Origin: Flavobacteriales bacterium UBA979
Lineage (GTDB): Bacteria > Bacteroidota > Bacteroidia > Flavobacteriales_D > Sanyastnellaceae
Reading direction: 5' to 3'
Length of the DNA stretch: 5,404 nucleotides
Assembly (NCBI GenBank): GCA_002292325.1
Contig: DBBR01000047.1
Location: 3,495 to 8,898 of the forward strand
Part shown: piece by piece, positions 1-5,404 of the stretch
Layout of the letters: each line of letters starts with the position of its first letter
Position numbering within the stretch: the stretch's first letter is position 1
Made by a program: the position numbers and the translations under genes
Notes under the pieces: generated by a model
Databases searched by the model: none
Told to the model about the DNA's origin: nothing
What the model saw: the letters and a program-made list of their open reading frames with translations, nothing else

Positions 1-1
1 C

Positions 2-295
2 TACATCATTTTGCTCTATAGCAAAATCGGTCTCGGTCTCATTTCCATCGCCTTTATCCTGGGTTTTTTGCTGAGCCTGGTGCTCGGTCCTTTGGTCTTA
101 GAAGGAGTTCTTTCGCAGATTGGGTTAGGAGATGAAGCAGATCAAATCTCTTTTTCAATCAGCCGACCTCTCATAATTGCCTTGGCCTTTATCGCATTCC
201 CAATTACGGTGGTCTACTTCACGCTCCAATCGAAATTGAGCCAATCAAAACCAGGCGATTTAATCTATTCACGCGATAAAACAACCCAGCAATGA
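2..295 (+). CDS. small two-helix membrane protein, 5' end probably outside the window
   Basis: I do not recognise this family. The frame is open from base 2, and a TTG at 11 is the only early start inside the window. It has no visible ribosome binding site and the residues before it (YII) continue the hydrophobic character, so the true start is probably upstream and about 97 C-terminal residues are seen. Two hydrophobic stretches are clear. The first covers roughly residues 8-34, with a core like LGLISIAFILGFLLSLVLG. The second covers 55-76, with a core like PLIIALAFIAFPITVVYF. A short acidic loop (GDEADQ) separates them, and a hydrophilic basic tail with several Lys and Arg follows. By the positive-inside rule the tail would be cytoplasmic; this is inference. 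The stop overlaps the start of the giant surface protein by four bases (ATGA), suggesting co-translation. It could be a complete small protein or the end of a longer transporter-like protein. Confidence 0.7.
   Translation, partial: YIILLYSKIGLGLISIAFILGFLLSLVLGPLVLEGVLSQIGLGDEADQISFSISRPLIIALAFIAFPITVVYFTLQSKLSQSKPGDLIYSRDKTTQQ
292..295 (+). promoter_or_regulatory. ATGA stop/start overlap coupling membrane protein to surface protein
   Basis: The ATG of the giant gene (292-294) shares bases with the TGA of the upstream gene (293-295). No Shine-Dalgarno motif precedes it; the upstream stretch is A-rich, as is usual in Bacteroidota. Termination-reinitiation is the likely mode of starting translation. 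Confidence 0.7.
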
Positions 296-357
296 AAACC
301 ACATCGCTACTCCTCGTTGCTGCAGGATTACTCTCTTTTCACCATGCGGGCAATGCA
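292..357 (+). other. Sec signal peptide of the giant surface protein
   Basis: Residues 1-22 show a short basic start (Lys2), a hydrophobic core TSLLLVAAGLL and a polar end HHAGNA. Cleavage is likely after Ala22, leaving Gln23 as the mature N-terminus. There is no lipobox, so this protein is released from the membrane by signal peptidase I and passed to the T9SS rather than lipidated. Confidence 0.85.
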
Positions 358-3300
358 CAAACGGAGCTCACCCTCTGTGACAATGATTCGCTATCTCTGG
401 TTGCAACAGAACTGGACGAAGGACTTGACTCCCTCCTCTGGACCTGGAATTCCGGAGCTGTTCCGTCTGTATGGGAGGCCGAGCTGACTGATTCAGCATT
501 GACCATCGCATCCGCCTCGGCTGCCATGAGCGGCATCTATGAATTGGTGCAGTACACCACGGCAATCTCGGATACCGATACCGTCGTAGTTTCGAGCATT
601 GCAGCGGCGTGGAATGTCAGCGTTCTTGACCCTTTCCAGCTCATCGTTCCGGATCCCACACTCAGCATTTGTCCCGAGGTCGATTCAACAACCTTTTACC
701 CCATTCTCACCACGGGTGGATCGGGTGGGGTCCAATGGAATTGGTTCATCCAAACATCCGATTCCACCTACGCCTGGGACAACCCCAATTCCCCCGCTAT
801 TGCCATCAATGCCGCTTCCGACACAGCAAGCTATTTCGCAGTTGCTATGGACGCACAAGGGTGCGGAACCATTGAAGGCCCCCTCCTCAACTTGGACATC
901 CTAGATGGCATCGAAGCAGGCACACTATCTGCCTCGGGCTCAGGAAATGATACCGGATTCTGCTTCGGAAGCGATGTCACCGTGACATCAACACCACCTT
1001 TTACAAACACCGAATATGACGTGCTTTGGAATGTCCAAGACGAATCGGGCAACGCCATCCAATCACAACAAAGCGGTGATTTGGGAATCACCATCGAATC
1101 CCTCGATGCTGCGGCAACCGTGAACGTTACCTACACAACCGATGACGGTTGTTCTGCTGTAGAGCTCGCTACACTCGAAATCCCGGTCCTACCCGCGTTA
1201 TCGAATGTCACCATTGCATGGGATGAAGCCTTGAGCACGCTCTGCTACAATACTGCTCCAAGTACCGCTTCTTTGGTGATCAACCCCAATGAATTCACCA
1301 CCATGGATTGGCAATGGAATGCGAACAACGGGCAAGGTAGCGAACCCATTTTTGGCGCCACCACCACCACCATAACGCCCTCCGCGCTGACAGAGACCAC
1401 CTCCTTCTCATTGAGTGGTGTATCAGCAGATGGTTGCGGCGCGGTCAACTCCAACTTACTCATTGCCGAGGTGTTTCCTGAACTTGAGGCGCCAGTCATA
1501 GATTTTGAATTCATCGGGGAGAATGCCCCCATCTGCTTCGGATCGGAGACGCCGACCCTGGAATTGGTGACTCCTCCCGCGACAGGCATGGAGTTCACCT
1601 GGCAATGGGAGGCGGAGGGCACCGCCCTGGCAGGCCAAAACGCCCCTGTTCTTGAGCCGGTGGTATTGGAGACCACCACAGCATTTCAGCTCGCTGCAAC
1701 GTCCACAGATGGATGTGGAACTGTCACTTCGAATGCGGTTCCCGTTGAGGTGCTCCCGGAGATAACTCCCGGTGCCTTGAGTGCATCTACGGATACAACC
1801 TGTTATGGATCACCTGCCTTTTTGACTTCTACGACGCCCACGGGAGCCGATGGCAATTTTGATGTGAATTGGTTTTACGGAACAGGGTCCTCCCTTAATT
1901 ACCTGCCCACATGGCAAGGACTCGAACAAACGCTGCCAAATGCTATTGAATCATTCTCAACGTACGTCGAATACGAATCGCAATACGGATGTGGAACCGT
2001 TACCTCGGACACAATTAATGTTCATGTCTACGAAGCGCTTGAGTCTGGAATGCTTTCCGCATCACAAAGCATTTGCTTCGATACCTCACCTGACCCGCTT
2101 ACTCTGAGCTCGGCTTCGGGTGGAAATGGCGTTTTCGAATACACATGGCAGATTTTGACTGAAGGGGCAAGTGAACCAAGTACAGGAGCCTATGGCACGA
2201 TATGGAGCCCGGGGCCTCTGCTCAGCACCATGGAGGTGAGCGTTGTAGCTGAAAGCACTTCAGGATGCGGATCCGTTGAGTCGAACACGATCGAAATCTA
2301 TGTTTTCGAAGAACTGATTGCCGGAAGCATTACCACGTTGGAGTCTCCCATTTGCTATGGATTCACATCAGCATTTAGCGCCAATGATGCTCCGTCTGGA
2401 GAAAACTTGAGTTATCTGTGGTGGCTGGAAGAGCCTGGTGGGGATTTCACAGAAATACCTGGAGAGGTCAGTTTATCTGGATTTTCTCCAAGTCTCAATT
2501 CAACTTCAAACTTGGCCATTACATACACCAGCGAGGATGGTTGTGGGACTGTCTGGTCCGAGCCTTTACAAATTGAAGTGCTACCACAATTACAAGCACC
2601 TGAAATCATTCGCGAGGGTTCGACTGAGACAATCTGTTACGGATATACCGGGCCAACAATTTCGAATGCCCTACCCGCAACAGGTGGAACGGAATCCTTC
2701 CAATACGGTTGGCAGATTCAAAACTCTCTTCAGAATTGGACCACCGTTTCCACCAACCCGGACTTCTTCACGTTTGGCATCATGACGGAAACAACCTCTG
2801 TCCGCTTGGTGGCTAACTCCAATGCAGGCTGCGGGGTGGTTATCAGCAATGAATTGACCATTGAGGTTTACGACGAAATCACATCCGGCACAGCGAGTGG
2901 AGCGCAAACCCTTTGCTTTGGCGAAGAGGCCGATGCTCTATCCACCACGAACACAATTGGTGCCAACGGGCAATTCAGCTACCAATGGTATGCTGGGGCT
3001 CCACCCTCACCTCTGGACGCTGAAACAAGCCAAACACTGATTCCAGGTCCACTCTACGAAACCACAACCTTCTTCGTAGTCGCCGCGAGCGACATTGGTT
3101 GTGGGGCTGTCACCAGCAATGCTATAGAAGTTGCCGTTTGGGACGAACTAATTGCAGGCTCCCTCTCCGAGGGCAATGCAGACACGTTATGTTTTGGCAG
3201 CAGCGCTGTGTTCAATGCCAATCCTGAAATCAGCGGCAATGACATGATTTACCAATGGTATTTGGGTGAGTACATCGAAAACCAGCCTCCGGAAACGTTG

Positions 3301-5076
3301 ACGCCAATAGCCGGCGAAAACGGCTTAGCCTTGAACATCGATGATTTCAACGTCAGCTTTTGGTTAAGTCTGGAGTACATCTCTCCGTTCGGGTGTGGAA
3401 GTGAATTTGCGGTGCCCGTTTATTATCACGTCTTGCCGGAGATGCAGTCTCCGACAATCATTCTCGAAGGCGGAATCCAGGACACTTCGATTTGTTTCGG
3501 CGCTACACCTCCGGCCATGATTCAAACGTCTGGTGCAACTGGAGCAAACGGAGATTTCAGCTATGTTTGGGAAATCAGTTCCAATGGGGACGCCTGGAGT
3601 CTACTCGATTTTGATACGGATACCATTCAACTGGCAGAGTTACTCTGGAGCGATAACTTCATCCGAAACCTCGGAACCAATCCATTGTGCGGCAGCGTCG
3701 CTTCGGAGAACCTGTTCGTTCACGTCTACGATGAATTTGTACCCTCAGCCGCTGGAACATCCCAGTCAATATGCTTTGGATCGACTCCTGCTGAATTGGA
3801 AGGCCTCGGTGCACAAGGTGGAGGTGAAGAATACACGTATCAGTGGGTGGAACTTCTCGTCGGCGACACGCTGGAAATATTAGAAGCCACAGAAACCGTC
3901 TGGTCCGGTCCTGAACTTTATTCCGATGCCGCCTACATGCTCTACAGTGAGTCTTCAGTGGGCTGTGGCGCTGGGTTCAGTGACGTCATCACCATCAACG
4001 TAGCCGACTCCATGATGGCTGGTACAATCCAGATTGATGGACCCGCAGAATACTGTGCTGGTGAAACGGTCTCGTGGACAGCAATCGACGCAACGGGAGG
4101 GCTTGAAGGATTCTCAACGAATTGGTATTATTCAAACCCTGACGACTTGGATTGGACGGTATTTGCTGCCGACATGCTCGATGCAACAACGCCAACATTG
4201 TTAGACTCCACGCTCGTCTACTTGGAATACATCAATGCATGTGGAACGGTCGTGTCCGATGAAGCATTGGCCATCGTAAACCCACTGCCATCTCTCCCTT
4301 CTGCAGTTGGAAGCATCGAACCATGCATCAACAGCTCGGACAACCTCATCGAAGCCTTTCCATTCGATCCGGGATTGAACTACCAATGGGAATCGACCAC
4401 ATCCAATGCCGAAATAACCAGCGGAGAAATGGGGCATCAGATCCTATTCAATGTGGACTCATCGGCCGCTGAATTGAATTTAACATTCCTGTTAACCTTG
4501 GAAAATGATTCGACGACGTGCCTCAACGACACCGTCTACCAAATCACCACGTCCTCAGACGTGGCCCCAAGCCTCGGCGAAGTCATCAAGAAGCCCGGTA
4601 TCAATATTTTGGTGTGCAGTGACAGCTCGGACTGCGCTCAATACAGCTGGGGCGCAATCAACATTGCAACTGGTCAGGAGGAGCTCTTTGAGAATGGCGA
4701 TGAACAGTACATCTTCATCGAAGACTTGGATCCGGAGTCTTGGTATTACTTCGTTGACGTCTGGTACGATTGCGGTGACGGCCCCGGCTGCATCACACGC
4801 ATGTATTACAATTACGAGCCCTTCTTGGAGATAGTGGAAACCGAGTCGCTTCACTTTTCAGTGTATCCAAATCCCGCACACGACCAGCTTAATATCACCT
4901 CGAGCAGCATGTGGACACGTGGATGGGTTACGAATCCAATGGGGCAACGCATTTTGAATTTCACGATGAATTCAAAATCCCTCGATGTAAGTACATTGCC
5001 CGCTGGCCTTTACCTCCTTACCCTTCAATCTGCCACAGATAAAATTTCTACTCGAGCCTTCATTCGAGAACAATGA
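292..5076 (+). CDS. giant secreted multi-module (Ig/PKD-like) protein with T9SS C-terminal sorting domain
   Basis: A 1594-residue protein exported by Sec and then by the type IX secretion system, probably to the cell surface or medium. Residues 1-22 are a signal peptide (Lys2, hydrophobic core, cleavage likely GNA|QT). Residues 23-114 form a degenerate first module. Modules 1-14 start near residues 115, 207, 303, 398, 491, 583, 675, 767, 863, 953, 1051, 1149, 1241 and 1335. Each typically carries [IL]C[FY]G, then an aromatic-x-W strand such as YQWY, then GCGxVxSN and a V-x-V linker. The two cysteines sit 60-68 residues apart in all 14 modules, so an intramodule disulfide is likely. Residues 1424-1519 form a different domain with Cys 1442, 1448, 1494 and 1500. 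Residues 1520-1594 are the sorting domain (VYPNPA, LDVSTLPAGLYLL). Such CFG/CG modules recur in large Bacteroidota surface proteins, often annotated as adhesin-like. No enzymatic domain is visible. The ATG overlaps the upstream stop (ATGA), which supports this start. No frameshift or stop interrupts the frame. The mature protein is almost devoid of basic residues before 1433. Binding target is unknown. Confidence 0.95.
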   Translation: MKTTSLLLVAAGLLSFHHAGNAQTELTLCDNDSLSLVATELDEGLDSLLWTWNSGAVPSVWEAELTDSALTIASASAAMSGIYELVQYTTAISDTDTVVVSSIAAAWNVSVLDPFQLIVPDPTLSICPEVDSTTFYPILTTGGSGGVQWNWFIQTSDSTYAWDNPNSPAIAINAASDTASYFAVAMDAQGCGTIEGPLLNLDILDGIEAGTLSASGSGNDTGFCFGSDVTVTSTPPFTNTEYDVLWNVQDESGNAIQSQQSGDLGITIESLDAAATVNVTYTTDDGCSAVELATLEIPVLPALSNVTIAWDEALSTLCYNTAPSTASLVINPNEFTTMDWQWNANNGQGSEPIFGATTTTITPSALTETTSFSLSGVSADGCGAVNSNLLIAEVFPELEAPVIDFEFIGENAPICFGSETPTLELVTPPATGMEFTWQWEAEGTALAGQNAPVLEPVVLETTTAFQLAATSTDGCGTVTSNAVPVEVLPEITPGALSASTDTTCYGSPAFLTSTTPTGADGNFDVNWFYGTGSSLNYLPTWQGLEQTLPNAIESFSTYVEYESQYGCGTVTSDTINVHVYEALESGMLSASQSICFDTSPDPLTLSSASGGNGVFEYTWQILTEGASEPSTGAYGTIWSPGPLLSTMEVSVVAESTSGCGSVESNTIEIYVFEELIAGSITTLESPICYGFTSAFSANDAPSGENLSYLWWLEEPGGDFTEIPGEVSLSGFSPSLNSTSNLAITYTSEDGCGTVWSEPLQIEVLPQLQAPEIIREGSTETICYGYTGPTISNALPATGGTESFQYGWQIQNSLQNWTTVSTNPDFFTFGIMTETTSVRLVANSNAGCGVVISNELTIEVYDEITSGTASGAQTLCFGEEADALSTTNTIGANGQFSYQWYAGAPPSPLDAETSQTLIPGPLYETTTFFVVAASDIGCGAVTSNAIEVAVWDELIAGSLSEGNADTLCFGSSAVFNANPEISGNDMIYQWYLGEYIENQPPETLTPIAGENGLALNIDDFNVSFWLSLEYISPFGCGSEFAVPVYYHVLPEMQSPTIILEGGIQDTSICFGATPPAMIQTSGATGANGDFSYVWEISSNGDAWSLLDFDTDTIQLAELLWSDNFIRNLGTNPLCGSVASENLFVHVYDEFVPSAAGTSQSICFGSTPAELEGLGAQGGGEEYTYQWVELLVGDTLEILEATETVWSGPELYSDAAYMLYSESSVGCGAGFSDVITINVADSMMAGTIQIDGPAEYCAGETVSWTAIDATGGLEGFSTNWYYSNPDDLDWTVFAADMLDATTPTLLDSTLVYLEYINACGTVVSDEALAIVNPLPSLPSAVGSIEPCINSSDNLIEAFPFDPGLNYQWESTTSNAEITSGEMGHQILFNVDSSAAELNLTFLLTLENDSTTCLNDTVYQITTSSDVAPSLGEVIKKPGINILVCSDSSDCAQYSWGAINIATGQEELFENGDEQYIFIEDLDPESWYYFVDVWYDCGDGPGCITRMYYNYEPFLEIVETESLHFSVYPNPAHDQLNITSSSMWTRGWVTNPMGQRILNFTMNSKSLDVSTLPAGLYLLTLQSATDKISTRAFIREQ
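634..4560 (+). repeat. 14 tandem diverged Ig/PKD-like modules within the giant surface protein
   Basis: The modules are 90-98 residues apart, measured between the second cysteines at 191, 287, 382, 475, 567, 659, 751, 847, 937, 1035, 1133, 1225, 1317 and 1410. The first cysteines are at 127, 224, 318, 415, 504, 595, 688, 782, 875, 967, 1068, 1161, 1255 and 1345. Every module has a central Trp flanked by aromatics (for example FTWQW, FEYTW, FSYQWY, YTYQW) and most end in GCGxVxS. Module 11 has LCG and module 13 has ACG in place of GCG; module 14 has TTCLND. At DNA level the copies differ at many positions and no long identical stretch was seen, so the duplications are old. The fold assignment (beta-sandwich) is inferred from the spacing and the central Trp/Cys pattern, not computed. 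Confidence 0.9.
2038..4293 (+). repeat. higher-order repeat: modules 6-13 in a three-module period
   Basis: Modules 6, 9 and 12 begin with a short lead (LESGMLSASQSIC, ITSGTASGAQTLC, FVPSAAGTSQSIC) and share a GPL or GPELY turn. Modules 7, 10 and 13 begin LIAGS, LIAGS and MMAGT. Modules 8 and 11 begin LQAPEI and MQSPTI. The linkers before them rotate in the same order: VYEA/VYDE/VYDE, then VFEE/VWDE/VADS, then VLPQ/VLPE. The gap from the second Cys of one module to the first Cys of the next also rotates: 28, 29, 31; 28, 30, 33; 28, 30. The period is 278-288 residues, about 850 bases. Module 14 follows in the third slot but is degenerate. Module 4 (LEAPVI, gap 33) is of the third type, so the order before module 6 is less regular. 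Confidence 0.75.
4561..4848 (+). other. four-cysteine domain between the repeats and the sorting tail
   Basis: Residues 1424-1519 break from the repeat pattern. The stretch has paired cysteines at 1442/1448 (CSDSSDC) and 1494/1500 (CGDGPGC), a YSWG segment and an aromatic-rich strand ESWYYFVDVWY, ending TRMYYN before the sorting domain. The first lysines since the signal peptide (1433 and 1434) occur here. It may be another beta-sandwich that positions the sorting tail. I recall comparable CSD...CGDG...TRxYYN segments ahead of Bacteroidota T9SS tails, but that is memory rather than a search result. Confidence 0.55.
4849..5073 (+). other. T9SS type A C-terminal sorting domain
   Basis: Residues 1520-1594 contain the hallmarks of the type A (Por secretion tail) domain. 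These are VYPNPA at 1524-1529, an NPMGQ turn near 1549-1553, LDVSTLPAGLYLL at 1564-1576 and a basic C-terminus with Lys1584, Arg1588 and Arg1592. In this family the domain is recognised by the outer-membrane translocon and usually cleaved, after which the protein is released or attached to surface lipopolysaccharide. Confidence 0.92.
4951..4978. repeat. perfect 10-base inverted repeat, 8-base loop, inside the sorting-domain coding region
   Basis: attttgaatt at 4951-4960 is the exact reverse complement of aattcaaaat at 4969-4978, separated by tcacgatg. The stem has only one G:C pair per arm, so the hairpin is weak. It lies inside codons for about residues 1554-1562, about 95 bases before the end of the gene. 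No T-run follows, so it is not a standard terminator. Confidence 0.6.
5073..5076 (+). promoter_or_regulatory. ATGA stop/start overlap coupling surface protein to lipoprotein
   Basis: The ATG at 5073-5075 overlaps the TGA at 5074-5076 of the giant gene. A short purine run (gagaa, 5066-5070) precedes it but is a weak ribosome binding site. It is the same junction type as at 292-295, which supports a single coupled operon. Confidence 0.7.
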
Positions 5077-5294
5077 CATTCCGTTCCCTCACCCCCTTCA
5101 TAACCTTCGCTTTCCTCCTCTCCCTTACCGCCTGTGAATCCGAGGCGGAGAGGCAAGCGCGTGAGGCCGTGGAGGAACAAGCTCGGGTCGAAGCCGAAGC
5201 GGAGCGTTTGCGATTGGAGGAAGAGCGACGCATCATCGAAGAAGCGCGCCGAAATTCAATCATGGCCATGGGCTGCTTTTTCAGACCGATTTAA
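5073..5294 (+). CDS. small lipoprotein with charged helical/coiled-coil body
   Basis: A 73-residue protein of unknown function. Residues 1-20 are a lipoprotein signal (Arg4, hydrophobic core PFITFAFLLSL, lipobox LTA|C), with Cys21 as the lipidated residue. The residues after Cys (ESEAE) are acidic. In Bacteroidota, acidic stretches just after the cysteine can act as a surface-export signal, so outer-leaflet display is possible but unproven. Residues 24-60 are almost entirely Glu, Arg, Ala, Gln and Leu and should form one long amphipathic or coiled-coil helix. The last residues, from N61 on (NSIMAMGCFFRPI), are unlike the rest and include Cys68. Related-looking Bacteroidota lipoproteins are, as I recall, often longer after the helix, so this copy may be a short form or a truncated one. 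It starts in an ATGA overlap with the surface-protein gene, which supports a shared envelope role. Its 3' end appears to overlap a convergent frame by 39 bases. Confidence 0.75.
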   Translation: MTFRSLTPFITFAFLLSLTACESEAERQAREAVEEQARVEAEAERLRLEEERRIIEEARRNSIMAMGCFFRPI

Positions 5295-5404
5295 AGGAAT
5301 CTCAACAATTTGCTTATTCGCATGGCCGTGGGTCGTTGGCCAAATCATTTCAAACCCCACCCATTCCCCATCAATCAAGCCAATTTGATGGTCCCGAATC
5401 AATC
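5256..5404 (-). CDS. probable C-terminal fragment of an unrecognised convergent gene
   Basis: On the minus strand a frame is open from the right edge to a TGA at 5258-5256, giving 48 residues. No start lies inside the window except a late Met, so the gene would begin to the right. The residues look like a normal folded soluble protein (DHQIGLIDGEWVGFEMIW, then THGHANKQIVEIPLNR) and end in a His-containing tail AAHGHD. Codon choice (ATT, GAA, GAT, TTG, CAT) is unremarkable for the region. The end overlaps the lipoprotein gene tail-to-tail by 39 bases, with codons exactly in antiparallel register. I cannot assign a family. The main doubt is length: 48 open codons can arise by chance, and another plus-strand frame is also open here (from about 5165 to the edge), though its composition looks less protein-like. 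Confidence 0.5.
   Translation of the reverse strand, partial: LIRDHQIGLIDGEWVGFEMIWPTTHGHANKQIVEIPLNRSEKAAHGHD

Noticed and set aside
599..904. 101-codon plus-strand frame (also 2438-2785 and 3533-3883) inside the giant gene
   Set aside because: These are out-of-frame shadows of the repeat protein. The in-frame protein keeps its Cys/Trp repeat pattern through each of them.
1358..1372. (CCA)5 microsatellite considered as a phase-variation tract
   Set aside because: The unit is three bases and encodes a Thr run, so length changes would not shift the frame. The run fits the GATxxxxxP turn of the module.
1245..1679. 144-codon open frame on the minus strand, and other antisense frames under the giant gene
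   Set aside because: They lie wholly opposite a strongly supported coding region. Their Ser/Val/Gly-rich composition is what the complement of Thr/Ser/Asn/Ala codons produces, and no domain, signal or operon context supports them.
5051..5068. ctcga/tcgag inverted repeat before the lipoprotein start
   Set aside because: Five-base arms are expected by chance at this scale and nothing else marks it as a regulatory hairpin.
5261..5270. catggccatg palindrome followed by a short T-run, considered as a terminator
   Set aside because: It is a 10-base perfect palindrome with no loop, inside the lipoprotein codons. The T-run is only five bases and separated from it, so a stable terminator hairpin is not formed.
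5134..5388. 84-codon plus-strand frame overlapping the lipoprotein
   Set aside because: It has a GTG start inside the lipoprotein gene, an Arg/Lys/Trp-rich shadow composition, and no signal or motif. The lipoprotein frame has a clear lipobox and the coupled start.
5165..5404. third plus-strand frame open to the right edge, considered as a frameshifted continuation of the lipoprotein
   Set aside because: The residues after a putative shift (FNHGHGLLFQ...) resemble no lipoprotein tail and look like low-complexity noise. The minus-strand frame over the same bases is more protein-like.

Overview
The window reads as a piece of a Bacteroidota chromosome, most plausibly a marine or environmental flavobacterium-like lineage. 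The main evidence is a giant secreted protein that ends in a type IX secretion (T9SS) sorting domain, which is a Bacteroidota export signal. Supporting this are weak or absent Shine-Dalgarno sequences and a moderate base composition. No finer taxonomic placement can be defended from this much sequence.

Layout: (1) 2-295, plus strand: the end of a small two-helix membrane protein whose start is probably left of the window. (2) 292-5076, plus: one 1594-residue exported protein fills almost 90% of the window. It has a signal peptide, a degenerate N-terminal module, about 14 Ig/PKD-like modules of 90-98 residues, a separate four-cysteine domain and the T9SS tail. (3) 5073-5294, plus: a 73-residue lipoprotein with a charged helical body. 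(4) 5256-5404, minus: a probable C-terminal piece of an unrecognised gene entering from the right edge and converging on the lipoprotein.

The three plus-strand genes are joined by two identical 4-base ATGA stop/start overlaps, so they look like one translationally coupled operon. A reasonable inference is that the membrane protein, the surface protein and the lipoprotein act together at the envelope. Nothing in the sequence names the process; adhesion or cell-surface structure is only the family expectation.

The most interesting observations concern the large protein. From residue 3 to 1432 it has no lysine, and its mature part over that span has only three arginines. Its modules are also ordered: the linker words and the cysteine-to-cysteine gaps repeat with a period of three modules (about 284 residues, about 850 bases) from module 6 to module 13. 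The repeats are strongly diverged at DNA level, so this arrangement is old and maintained. No RNA gene, CRISPR array, insertion sequence, promoter or convincing terminator was seen.
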